This document shows, one piece after another, positions 1-8,199 of a DNA stretch of 64,000 nucleotides (positions are counted from its first letter, which is position 1; every line of letters starts with the position of its first letter). Below the pieces are notes generated by a model. That model made no database searches. It saw nothing but the letters and a program-made list of their open reading frames with translations, and was not told the origin of the DNA. The position numbers were made by a program, and so were the translations under genes. This stretch comes from G965220305 sp965220305 (GTDB lineage Bacteria; Chloroflexota; Dehalococcoidia; Lucifugimonadales; UBA3495), in the NCBI GenBank assembly GCA_965220305.1, contig OZ244817.1:930001-994000 (forward strand). Reading direction: 5' to 3'.

Positions 1-1
1 G

Positions 2-1162
2 GTCTTCGGTAAAAACCCGGAACGGGCCTTGGCCCCTGAGTATGACCAGCACGACCGGGCTGCCATTCAGGAAGAACTGGGATGCTTGGTGGCCTTGCGG
101 GACGTCAGCTTTGAAGTGCGGAGGGGTCAGACCTTCGTAGTCATGGGCCTCTCCGGGAGTGGCAAGTCTACCCTGGTCCGCTGCTTGATTCGTCTGATTG
201 ATCCCACCGCTGGGTCTATTTCCATGGACGCTGAGAACATCACGGGCATGTCCGACACCGACTTGATTGAGTTCCGACGGAAGAGCGTAGCCATGGTGTT
301 CCAGCACTACGGCCTGATGCCCCACCGCAACGTCTTGGACAACGCGGCCTGGGGACTGGAAGTGCGGGGCATCAGCAAGGAAGAACGTACCAACCGCACC
401 CGCGAGGTGCTGGAGGTGGTGGGTCTGCGCGGTTGGGAAGGGGCCTACCCCCGCCAACTTTCCGGGGGAATGCAGCAAAGGGTTGGCCTGGCCCGGGCAC
501 TGGCCGTAGACCCGGATATTCTGTTGATGGATGAGCCCTTCAGCGGTCTGGACCCCCTGATTCGCCGACAGATGCAGGACGAACTACTACGTCTGCAGAC
601 CGAGTTAAAGAAAACCATCGTCTTCATCACCCATGACCTCAATGAAGCCCTGAAGCTGGGGGACCGCATCGCCATCATGCACGACGGACAGGTGGTCCAA
701 ATCGGCTCCCCCGAGGACATCGTGCTGCGCCCGGAGGACGCCTACGTCGGGGAATTCACCCAGGACGTGCGGCTGGAAAGCATCCTAACGGCCAGTCAAA
801 TCATGGTGTCCCCCCAGGTGACTTTGTCGGCGGACGAAGCCCCGCAAGCCGCTTTGCACACCATGAATGGAAGCGAAGGCGTCAGCGCCTGGGTCGTCGA
901 CGATGATGAGCATTACATTGGACTACTCTCCATGGACCGTGCGGAGCAGGCGCTTCGGGACGGCGTGGCAAGCCTCGCCCAGGGATGGCAGTACGTTGAC
1001 CGCGATTACTCAGCCGTTGGGCCCAACACCACCTGCGACCAACTTATACCCTTGGCAATGGCCAGGGATTTCCCCATTCCCATTGTCGATAGCGACAATA
1101 CTCTGGTAGGCGAAGTGCATCGCAGCGCCTTGGCGGAGGCCATCTCCGGCGGAACGAATTAG
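2..1162 (+). CDS. proV: Glycine betaine/proline ABC transporter ATP-binding protein (5' end outside window)
   Basis: This is the ATPase of a ProU/OpuA-type importer, acting at the inner face of the membrane to power uptake of glycine betaine, proline or a related quaternary amine. The frame is open from base 2, reading VFGKNPERAL as in ProV, so the true start lies left of the window. In order one sees Walker A (GLSGSGKST), the Q-loop (FQHYGLMPH), the signature (LSGGMQQR), Walker B (ILLMDEPFSGLDP), the H-loop (ITHD), and a C-terminal region of about 120 residues that matches the paired CBS domains of ProV. CBS pairs sense ionic strength in characterised homologues. The permease and binding-protein genes follow on the same strand. 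Confidence 0.93.
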   Translation, partial: VFGKNPERALAPEYDQHDRAAIQEELGCLVALRDVSFEVRRGQTFVVMGLSGSGKSTLVRCLIRLIDPTAGSISMDAENITGMSDTDLIEFRRKSVAMVFQHYGLMPHRNVLDNAAWGLEVRGISKEERTNRTREVLEVVGLRGWEGAYPRQLSGGMQQRVGLARALAVDPDILLMDEPFSGLDPLIRRQMQDELLRLQTELKKTIVFITHDLNEALKLGDRIAIMHDGQVVQIGSPEDIVLRPEDAYVGEFTQDVRLESILTASQIMVSPQVTLSADEAPQAALHTMNGSEGVSAWVVDDDEHYIGLLSMDRAEQALRDGVASLAQGWQYVDRDYSAVGPNTTCDQLIPLAMARDFPIPIVDSDNTLVGEVHRSALAEAISGGTN

Positions 1163-1257
1163 TGTCATTGAATGCCGCTGTTGTCTGGACGTGTTTTGGG
1201 TCACTTGGTAGGATTGTGCCGGAAGGTTTGCCGAGCAGCGGCATCCTGGAGAATTAG

Positions 1258-2313
1258 ATGGGAGCAGCCAGCGACAGTGGGCCCGGAGAAGCATTGACCG
1301 ACCATCAAGAGCCTGCGGGACCACTTTCCCGCTTCGGTTCGATGCGGGATGGGCTGGGAAAGTCAATCTGGGTCTCGCTCGGTCTGCTCGCGGTGGTATT
1401 GGTAGGTATCCTGTGCTTAACGGTGTGGGACCCGGACGGCTTCGGCAGAAAGGGCATGGATTTCCCGGTCAAGTTCGGCAAGCCCATCGCCAACAGTATT
1501 CAAGACGGTACAGAGTGGCTAATCCGCGAATGGGGAGGAATGTTTGATGGCATAGACTACGGCATCACGATCGTAATGGTATGGCTGGAGGACATACTGC
1601 TTTGGATCCCTTGGCCGTGCATTGTCCTGGTGGTCGGGCTGGTTGGTTGGCTGCTTGCGGGCTGGCGTATTGGGGTGTTCTCGATTCTATCACTCTTGCT
1701 TATTGGTTTTTTGGGTAGGTGGGAGAGCTCGGTTGAAACTCTTGCCCTCATTATCTTCTCAGTAGTGCTATCGATCATTGTCGCCATGCCTGTCGGGGTG
1801 CTGGGAGCCCGCAGCAACCACGTCAATTCCGTTATGCGGCCCATTTTGGACGGTATGCAGACAATGCCCAGCTATGTGTACCTAGTGCCCGGCATACTAT
1901 TCTTTGGTTTGGGGCACACTCCAGCGGTCATTGCTACGGTGATTTATGCTGTGCCGCCGGCCATACGCTTGACCAATTTGGGAATTCGCCAAGTGTCCCC
2001 CGAACTGGTAGAGGCGGCCCGCTCTTTTGGAGCTACGCCCGCACAGCTCCTCCTGAAAGTTCAGGTGCCGCTGGCCTTGCCAACCATAATGGCCGGCATC
2101 AACCAAACGACCATGCTCGCTCTATCCATGGTGGTAATTGCTTCCCTGGTAGGCGCCAGCGGCCTTGGAGAGGACGTATTTCGGGCCCTGCAAAGGCAGG
2201 ACCCGGGCAATAGCGCAATCGCGGGCACCAGCATAGTTCTCATCGCCATAGTTATAGACCGAATCACCCAGTCGGCTGCCCGCGATCGCCAGGACGCGGC
2301 TGCCAGGGACTGA
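1258..2313 (+). CDS. proW: Glycine betaine/proline ABC transporter permease
   Basis: This 351-residue membrane protein is the translocation pore of the importer encoded with proV and the downstream lipoprotein. An N-terminal hydrophobic helix (about residues 35-60) is followed by a loop and a hydrophobic core of five to six segments. The cytoplasmic coupling loop (EAA motif) is visible as EAARSFGATPAQLLLKVQVP, followed by ALPTIMAGINQT. It starts 95 bases after proV. Length and layout match ProW, including the extra N-terminal segment. The substrate cannot be fixed from sequence alone. Confidence 0.92.
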   Translation: MGAASDSGPGEALTDHQEPAGPLSRFGSMRDGLGKSIWVSLGLLAVVLVGILCLTVWDPDGFGRKGMDFPVKFGKPIANSIQDGTEWLIREWGGMFDGIDYGITIVMVWLEDILLWIPWPCIVLVVGLVGWLLAGWRIGVFSILSLLLIGFLGRWESSVETLALIIFSVVLSIIVAMPVGVLGARSNHVNSVMRPILDGMQTMPSYVYLVPGILFFGLGHTPAVIATVIYAVPPAIRLTNLGIRQVSPELVEAARSFGATPAQLLLKVQVPLALPTIMAGINQTTMLALSMVVIASLVGASGLGEDVFRALQRQDPGNSAIAGTSIVLIAIVIDRITQSAARDRQDAAARD

Positions 2314-2484
2314 TTGTAAGTTTACCTGCACCAGATCCGGGTGACTGGCGAAACCCGGTCTTTGGACCCCAATTATTTGACGGCCCCCACTATTTCTGTC
2401 ATATTACCCGACACATTCACTGGCCCGTCAGGGCTAACCCAACGGGACACGAACGCAATCATACTATTTGGAAGGAGGACCCCG

Positions 2485-3666
2485 ATGGCGCATATTTTCT
2501 CCGGCAGGTTCACATCCTGGGCCCTTGTTATGGCTTTGGTAATGGTCTTTTCTATCGGAGCCATCGCCTGCGCCACTGCCGCTGAGCCGCAGACAATAGA
2601 AGTAACCAAAATTGTAGAGAAGCCGGTCGAAGTCACCAAGATTGTTACCGAACAGGTCGAAGTAGAAGTAACTAAAGTCGTAACCGAACAGGTGGAAGTT
2701 ACCAAGGTTGTAGAAGTAGCCCCAGATCCCGGTCCAAGGGATACCATTGTCTTTTCGGACCTGAACTGGACCAGCGCCCAAGTACAGAACCGCATTGCCC
2801 AGTATGTTGTTGAAAAGGGCTATGGCTTCCCAACCGACATCATCTCCGGAGGGACCCTACCCCTTTTCGCCGGACTTCAAAAGGGCGACACCCACGTTAC
2901 TATGGAAATTTGGCTGCCCAACCAGTCTATCGGCTGGGAGAAGGCGGTAGAGCTTGGCGAGGTTGTGTCGGTGGGCAAGAGCTTGGTGGGGGACTGGCAG
3001 AGCACCTTTGTAATACCTGCCTACGTTGCCGAGCAACACCCGGACTTAATGACGCCCCAAGACCTGATGAAGGACGAGTATAAGGAACTGTTCGCCACAA
3101 CAGACAGCCGAGGGAATGCCCGGCTGGTCGGCTGTGTCCCAGGATGGTCTTGCGAGTTGGTCAACGAAGCGCAGATTGAAGCTTATGGCCTAGTGGACCA
3201 TCTACACGTCATCAAACCAGGGTCTCAGGACGCCATGTTTGCCGAAATCTTCGGGGCCTATGAGAAGCAAGAACCTTGGCTGGGATACATGTGGGGGACC
3301 GGAGACCCGGCCCTTAAGTTGGACCTCGTCCGTTTGGAGGAGCCTGCCTATTCCCAGGAGTGCTGGGACGCCGACAAGGCTTGCGCATTCGACGATTCGC
3401 TGGTGTTGGTTGCAGTACACAAGAGCTTGTTGCCCCGGGCCCCGGAGGTTATCGCGTTCCTGCAAAATTGGGAATTTACTATCGACATCTACAAGGGCAT
3501 ATTCCAGTGGCAGGACGCCAACGAGGGCAGCAACGAAGAAGCCGCCGTGTTTTGGCTGAAAGAGAACGAGGACATCTGGGGCGGCTGGGTAACCGAAGAG
3601 GCCGCCCAGGCAATCAAGGCGGCGCTGGCCGCCGGTGAAATTCCGGAAGGCTGGCCCACCAATTAA
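2485..3666 (+). CDS. proX: Glycine betaine-type ABC transporter substrate-binding lipoprotein
   Basis: This OpuAC/ProX-family binding protein probably captures quaternary amines outside the cell for the ProVW importer. The start at 2485 is chosen because GGAAGGAGG lies just upstream; an in-frame GTG at 2341 lacks such a site. The 393-residue product begins with a signal peptide ending in a lipobox (AIAC). It continues with a linker built from repeats of VTK(I/V)V/EQVEV units (about residues 35-80), then the periplasmic-binding fold; METIWLP-like residues (MEIWLPNQ) sit where aromatic ligand-binding residues are expected. The repeat linker resembles the stalks of Chloroflexota surface lipoproteins. 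A hairpin terminator follows. Confidence 0.9.
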   Translation: MAHIFSGRFTSWALVMALVMVFSIGAIACATAAEPQTIEVTKIVEKPVEVTKIVTEQVEVEVTKVVTEQVEVTKVVEVAPDPGPRDTIVFSDLNWTSAQVQNRIAQYVVEKGYGFPTDIISGGTLPLFAGLQKGDTHVTMEIWLPNQSIGWEKAVELGEVVSVGKSLVGDWQSTFVIPAYVAEQHPDLMTPQDLMKDEYKELFATTDSRGNARLVGCVPGWSCELVNEAQIEAYGLVDHLHVIKPGSQDAMFAEIFGAYEKQEPWLGYMWGTGDPALKLDLVRLEEPAYSQECWDADKACAFDDSLVLVAVHKSLLPRAPEVIAFLQNWEFTIDIYKGIFQWQDANEGSNEEAAVFWLKENEDIWGGWVTEEAAQAIKAALAAGEIPEGWPTN

Positions 3667-3691
3667 CTAACCGGCCCCAGTAACTAAAAGC

Positions 3692-3728
3692 GAAGAAGGG
3701 CGGCCTCGATGGGCGGCCCTTCTTCATT
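3692..3728 (+). terminator. Terminator of the proVWX operon
   Basis: The arms GAAGAAGGGC (3692-3701) and GCCCTTCTTC (3716-3725) pair perfectly around a GC-rich loop that can add further pairs. ATTT follows, a weak T tract. It sits 26 bases after the proX stop. Confidence 0.7.
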
Positions 3729-3745
3729 TGCACCCGACCGTGCCA

Positions 3746-3751
3746 TATAAT
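3746..3751 (+). promoter_or_regulatory. Putative -10 box of the RraA-like gene
   Basis: A perfect TATAAT lies 34 bases before the chosen ATG at 3786. A poor -35 (TTCATT, 3723-3728) sits at a 17-bp spacing, inside the preceding terminator. A transcript starting near 3757 would exclude the alternative in-frame start at 3753. Confidence 0.45.
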
Positions 3752-3785
3752 AGTGCCCCAACAGCTTGTACAGCCGAGGTATGCC

Positions 3786-4511
3786 ATGACCGTCCTTCCC
3801 GCCCTCAGCAACGAGACCCTGGAAGCCCTGCGCGGAATTCCAACCCAGACCCTCATCGACGCCCTGTGGGTCAAAGGCTGGCCCATGAGCATGATAGAGG
3901 GCGCTCGACCCCTCCAACTGGGGCAGAAAATGGCCGGGCGCGCCGTGACCCTGCGCTTCGTCCCCCACCGGCCCGACCTGGCCCAGGATAAGCCCAAGGG
4001 CGACCAGTCCGCCGAGTACGTAGCCATAGAGCTGTGCGGGCCCAGCGAGGTGTTGGCAATTGACGCCCTGGGGTGGCAATACAGCTCCATTGGCGGAGAC
4101 ATCAAGTTCATGCGCCTGATGCAGCGGCAAGTGGGCGGGCTGGTCACCGACGGTGCGGTAAGGGACACCGTGACCCTGAAGGAGTACGGCTTTCCCGTTT
4201 ATTCCGCCAGTTCCACCGCCAAACAGGGCCCCGCAGAATTCTGGCCCTGGCAGGTGAACGACGCCATCCAATGCGGCGGGGTATTGGTGCGCCCCGGCGA
4301 CGCCATCGTCGGCGACGACGACGGGGCCGTGGTCGTGCCGCGAGCGGTGGTTGACGAGGTAATCGCCATTGCCCGGGAGCGGGAAGAGGTGGAAGAAGTC
4401 ATAAAGGCCCAACTGGAGATTGAGCAGTGCTCGCCCGGTAAGTATTACCCTTTCAACGACCTCACCTGGAAGCTGTTCGAGGAAAAGACCGGAAAGAAGC
4501 GTGGCCAATAG
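3786..4511 (+). CDS. RraA family protein (aldolase/dimethylmenaquinone-methyltransferase-like)
   Basis: This 241-residue protein belongs to the RraA/HMG-CHA aldolase fold family. Members either cleave 4-hydroxy-4-methyl-2-oxoglutarate-type acids or bind RNase E. The signature GLVTDGAVRD carries the Arg-Asp pair that in aldolase members binds substrate and the divalent metal; the upstream SIGGD and the later RPGDAIVGDDDGAVVVP are also family hallmarks. ATG 3786 is preferred because GAGGT precedes it and a TATAAT box lies upstream. An aldolase role is more likely than RNase E inhibition given the catabolic neighbourhood, but this is inference. Confidence 0.85.
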   Translation: MTVLPALSNETLEALRGIPTQTLIDALWVKGWPMSMIEGARPLQLGQKMAGRAVTLRFVPHRPDLAQDKPKGDQSAEYVAIELCGPSEVLAIDALGWQYSSIGGDIKFMRLMQRQVGGLVTDGAVRDTVTLKEYGFPVYSASSTAKQGPAEFWPWQVNDAIQCGGVLVRPGDAIVGDDDGAVVVPRAVVDEVIAIAREREEVEEVIKAQLEIEQCSPGKYYPFNDLTWKLFEEKTGKKRGQ

Positions 4512-4768
4512 ATGGTGACGGGCCCAGACTGGGGCAGTTTACGGCCAACCTGAACCTGGCGGCCCTGGTCCGGCGCCCAAAAGCAACCGAGACTGGTGCC
4601 CGGGCTGAGGGTGAGTCCGCCCAACTGCCCCTCACCAAAAACGCCGGATGGACTCGTAGGTAGGAAGCAAGCCATTTGACGGCGATGCCTGCTATGCCTA
4701 CACTCGATATTGCCCGTTGGCTCAACCCCCAACATCTGCGGGCCCCTACTACGGAAGACACGGACTAG

Positions 4769-6197
4769 TACTACAGTTGCAGATTGAAAACGACTAGGAT
4801 TGGGGCAATCAACGGGTGGTGAGGTGAGGCTGTGGCAGTGCATGGGGATGGGGTGGCAGAGGTCGCCCGGTGGGCTGAGGGTATCGACCGGGTACACGAG
4901 TGCATTGCGGGGCGGTTCCGGCGTCCCGAACCACGTCGACGATCGCTGGACTATCTGAAAGGGCTGCTCAGTCCGGTGGAGCGCAAGAACGGCTGGCAAC
5001 TGGCGGAGCAGGCCGGGGACGCCACACCCTATGGGGTGCAGCATCTGCTGTCAACCTACATTTGGGACGCGGACCTGGTTCGCGATGATCTCAGGGACTA
5101 CGTGGTGGAGCACCTGGGCGACGCCAACGGGGTGTTGGTGGTGGACGAGACTGGGTTTCTGAAGAAGGGCAACAAGTCTGTGGGGGTGCAGCGTCAGTAC
5201 AGCGGCACGGCGGGACGGATCGAGAACTGCCAGATTGGGGTATTCTTGACCTACGCTACTGCCAAGGGGAGGACCCTGCTGGACCGGGAGCTTTACCTGC
5301 CTCAGGTGTGGGCCGATGACCAGGAACGCCGGGAGGAGGCTGGCGTGCCGGAGCAAGTGGCGTTTCGCACCAAGCCGCAACTGGCCCGGCGGATGCTGGA
5401 ACGGGCGGTGGAGTCGGGAGTCCCCTTCGGCTGGGCCACCGGGGACGAGGTCTACGGCAATGACCGCAACCTGCGGCTGTGGCTGGAGCGGCGGGACGTT
5501 CCTCACGTGCTGGCCATCAAGAGCAATGAGAAGTTGTGGGCTGGGACGGACCAGGGTCCGCGCCAAGTGCGGGCTGACCGGCTGGCGTCTGGGGTTGAAG
5601 AGTCGGGCTGGGTCCGGCTGAGCGCCGGTGATGGGGCCAAGGGTCCTCGGGTCTACGACTGGGCCTTGGTGGATATTCGGCCCCTGAGAGAACCTGGCAA
5701 GGGGTACTGGCTGCTGGCCCGGCGCAGCGTGGCCAAGCCCGAGGAACTGGCCTACTACGTGTGCTACGGCCCGACGGGAACAGCCCTGGAGGAACTGGTG
5801 CGGGTGGCCGGAACCCGGTGGGCCATTGAGGAATGCTTTGAGGAGGCCAAGGGACAGGTGGGACTGGACCAATACGAGGTGCGCCGGTGGGACGGCTGGT
5901 ACCGGCACATCACCCTGGCGATGCTGGCCCACGCCTACCTGGCGGTGGTACGGCGCCAGGCATCGTCGCCGGGACGTCTGGGAGAAAAGGGGGCTGCCCC
6001 AGTTTGGAGGAAAGGCTGATACCGCTGACGGTGCCCGAGGTTCGGCGGTTACTCTACCGGCTGATATGGAGACACCACCCTACGGACGAATCAGTGCTGC
6101 GGTGGTCTCAGTGGAGACGGCGGCACCAAGCAACGGCCCGGCGCTGTCATTACCGACGCCGCCTGAAACTCCTCACCACATATCTGCAACTGTAGTA
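4769..6197 (+). mobile_element. IS701-family insertion sequence
   Basis: The element is bounded by perfect inverted repeats: TACTACAGTTGCAGAT at the left (4769-4784) and its reverse complement at the right (6182-6197). Each is flanked outside by CTAG (4765-4768 and 6198-6201), a 4-bp target duplication fitting the YTAR preference known for IS701. One transposase gene fills the interior, with its coding capacity split between two frames. The right end lies 23 bases before the start of the CMD gene, so insertion may have displaced that gene's promoter. Confidence 0.92.
4832..6019 (+). CDS. IS701-family transposase, upstream frame (C-terminal tail in the -1 frame to 6195)
   Basis: This 395-residue reading frame is a DDE transposase of the IS701 family. 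The catalytic acids are visible in VVDETGFLKKG, ATGDEVYGND and EECFEEAKGQ, all before the frame ends. The usual C-terminal tail (EERLIPLTVPEVRRLL, then a basic WRRRHQA stretch) lies in the -1 frame and ends at the TAG at 6193-6195, inside the right terminal repeat. The two frames overlap at A AAG GGG (5986-5992), which fits the X XXY YYZ slippery pattern. Frameshifting there would give about 454 residues, a full-length product. It could instead be an inactivating mutation. Confidence 0.85.
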   Translation: MAVHGDGVAEVARWAEGIDRVHECIAGRFRRPEPRRRSLDYLKGLLSPVERKNGWQLAEQAGDATPYGVQHLLSTYIWDADLVRDDLRDYVVEHLGDANGVLVVDETGFLKKGNKSVGVQRQYSGTAGRIENCQIGVFLTYATAKGRTLLDRELYLPQVWADDQERREEAGVPEQVAFRTKPQLARRMLERAVESGVPFGWATGDEVYGNDRNLRLWLERRDVPHVLAIKSNEKLWAGTDQGPRQVRADRLASGVEESGWVRLSAGDGAKGPRVYDWALVDIRPLREPGKGYWLLARRSVAKPEELAYYVCYGPTGTALEELVRVAGTRWAIEECFEEAKGQVGLDQYEVRRWDGWYRHITLAMLAHAYLAVVRRQASSPGRLGEKGAAPVWRKG

Positions 6198-6220
6198 CTA
6201 GAAGCTACAGGAGGAAGGAA

Positions 6221-6778
6221 ATGGCACGATTACCTATCGCCACCAGGGAAAGCATCTCGGAGAACCAGCAGGCCGCCTTTGACGAGATGATTCAGAGCTT
6301 GGGCTCGGTGCCCCAGTACGGGCCGGGATCCGTGATGATTCATGCCCCAGCGGCCCACAAACTGGCAACGGCCCTGAACCAGTACCTCCGCAACGATTCC
6401 AGCATCCCCGTGAAGATTCAAGAGTTGGCGATGTTGATAACCGCCAGGGAGAAGGACTGCCAACACATCTGGAACGCCCACGCCTTTTCGGCCCGACAGG
6501 CGGGTGTGCGCGACGACATAGTGGACAACCTGCGTGAGAATAAAGAGCTTACCAACCTGGCGCCGGATGAAGTAGCCCTGGTCAACTACGCCCGGGCCAT
6601 CTTTCGTACCCACCACGCCAGCCGGGGAGCCTACCAGGCCGCCCTGGAACAGTTTGGCCGCCAGACGCTGATTGAGTTGACCGTACTTCTGGGCAACTAC
6701 GCCCTTCTGGCCCTGGCCATAAACGCCTTCGACTCGGACCTGCCGCCCCACCGGACGGAGCCTCTGCTGCCGGTCTAA
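6221..6778 (+). CDS. Carboxymuconolactone decarboxylase (CMD) family protein
   Basis: This 185-residue helical protein matches the CMD/AhpD-like fold. The core is ELAMLITAREKDCQHIWNAH, where Glu, one Cys and His occupy the usual positions; the second cysteine of AhpD-type CxxC members is absent. A decarboxylase-like or unknown role is therefore likelier than peroxidase reduction. GGAGGAAGGAA precedes the ATG. An IS701 element ends 23 bases upstream and a terminator follows. A paralogue lies at 34,828-35,376. Confidence 0.82.
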   Translation: MARLPIATRESISENQQAAFDEMIQSLGSVPQYGPGSVMIHAPAAHKLATALNQYLRNDSSIPVKIQELAMLITAREKDCQHIWNAHAFSARQAGVRDDIVDNLRENKELTNLAPDEVALVNYARAIFRTHHASRGAYQAALEQFGRQTLIELTVLLGNYALLALAINAFDSDLPPHRTEPLLPV

Positions 6779-6833
6779 AACAGCCGCCCGGCCTTCCGTT
6801 GGAATGGTAGGCCGAAAGTTATTCACCAAAAGG

Positions 6834-6870
6834 CCCTCCAGGTTTTAGGCAACCACGGAGGGTCTTTTCT
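6834..6870 (+). terminator. Terminator after the CMD gene
   Basis: CCCTCC (6834-6839) pairs with GGAGGG (6857-6862) and is followed by TCTTTTCTT. It is placed about 55 bases after the CMD stop. Confidence 0.65.
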
Positions 6871-6963
6871 TGTACCTTGATTGAGGGCGATGCCGGAGAT
6901 ATGCCCCCGCGCCCGAGGAAGGGACCGCTGGCTGGGCCTCCCGTAGCGGGTCACCTTGTCCGG

Positions 6964-8001
6964 TTATATCCCTTTTCGGTAAATCTGCAATCGGTGCCGG
7001 CAACTGTCCACAATGTAGATGCGCCCCTGGTTGTCCAACTTGATGGAAGTCGGCCCCCACAGGAGCTTTTCCACGTTGGCCGATTCTTCGCGCTGGCGCT
7101 CTGGCCGGGCTGGTATGATCGGCTCCAGGTCGGCGGCGCGGCGGGCCGAGGCTTCGTCCGGATTGGCGTTAAAATAGTCGGCTGCCCATATCGAGTCCAC
7201 CGAGTCCCCACGGAGCGAAGCCAATAGCTCGCCCTCGGGGCTGACCACCTGGACCCGCTCGTTGCCCCAATCAGCGATATAGCCAATTCCCTGCTCATCC
7301 ACGGCCACACTGGCGGGCCGGTACAACTCCGGGGCAGCGCCCCCAGTTCCCGAGTCCGGCTGCGGCCACTGGGACAGGAAATTACCCTCTGAATCGAAGG
7401 TCTGGATTCGGTCATTACGCCAATCGGCCACGTGCACCTTGCCCGCCTGGTCTACAGTCACGCCCCAGGGCATATTGAACTTCCCAGGCGCCTGGCCGAA
7501 CCCACCCCAAATGGTCAGAGGCCGTCCATCCTGGCGGAAGACCTGCACCCTGTGGTTCAGGCTGTCGGTAACGTAGAGATTGTCCTGCTGGTCAAAGGCT
7601 ACGGCAGACGGTCGGTTCAACTGTCCGGCTCCCGCTCCAGCCTGGCCCCATCTGCCCTGGAAGGTCCCCTGCTTGGTGAAAATGGACACGCAATTCAGGG
7701 CCTCGTCGGCCACGTACAGCCGGTCTTGGCTATCGAAAGCCAGGGAACTGGGCCACCAGAACTCACCGTCGCCGGTGCCGCCGGCGCCGAATTCCCCCAA
7801 GTAGTCCTGGTCCAGGGAGCAGATGGTTACCCGTTTGTAGGGCAGCCTGATGCCGACCTCCGGGCCCGCCCGGTTGAGCACGTACAACAGCCCGTCCGAG
7901 TCCAGGGCCACGTCCACCGGGTTGTTGAAGCCCCGTCCCTGGTTGGCCAGGAACCCTATCGTATGACTGTAGCCAAAAGATGTTTTCGTTGCCATATCCA
8001 T
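6964..8001 (-). CDS. NHL-repeat beta-propeller protein
   Basis: This 345-residue protein contains six NHL-type blades. Examples are RPSAVAFDQQDNLYVTDSLN, MPWGVTVDQAGKVHVADW and RPASVAVDEQGIGYIADWGN. Each has the P..VA.D..G..YV.D pattern, and the repeats run from about residue 25 to the C-terminus. No signal peptide or enzyme domain is seen, so it is probably a cytoplasmic propeller of unknown ligand. It is transcribed divergently from the CMD gene's terminator region and lies downstream of the DUF1800 gene on the same strand. The ATG at 8001 has only a weak Shine-Dalgarno; the in-frame ATG at 7995 is possible. Confidence 0.8.
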   Translation of the reverse strand: MDMATKTSFGYSHTIGFLANQGRGFNNPVDVALDSDGLLYVLNRAGPEVGIRLPYKRVTICSLDQDYLGEFGAGGTGDGEFWWPSSLAFDSQDRLYVADEALNCVSIFTKQGTFQGRWGQAGAGAGQLNRPSAVAFDQQDNLYVTDSLNHRVQVFRQDGRPLTIWGGFGQAPGKFNMPWGVTVDQAGKVHVADWRNDRIQTFDSEGNFLSQWPQPDSGTGGAAPELYRPASVAVDEQGIGYIADWGNERVQVVSPEGELLASLRGDSVDSIWAADYFNANPDEASARRAADLEPIIPARPERQREESANVEKLLWGPTSIKLDNQGRIYIVDSCRHRLQIYRKGI

Positions 8002-8098
8002 CCACCAAGCTGGCGCCGCAGTCAGCAGGGCCCCTTGAAGAAAACTCGGGCTAAAGCAAGGACCGCCGCTATATAGGCCGAAGGTTGAATACTAGATG

Positions 8099-8128
8099 AC
8101 CGGGCCCATACGGGGTACTGGGCCCGGT
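8099..8128 (-). terminator. Hairpin terminator of the DUF1800 gene
   Basis: ACCGGGCCCA (8099-8108) and TGGGCCCGGT (8119-8128) form a perfect 10-bp stem with a 10-base loop. It sits about 70 bases beyond the stop of the minus-strand DUF1800 gene. No strong T tract follows. Confidence 0.55.
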
Positions 8129-8199
8129 TACGTATTGCCACCCGTCTAGTAGTCCCGGCAACCTGCTGGAGCCGTGTTGCGCCAGGACGTCATTGCTGA

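Noticed and set aside
5051..5932. Long minus-strand frame across the IS701 transposase
   Set aside because: It mirrors the transposase frame and has no protein-like motifs.
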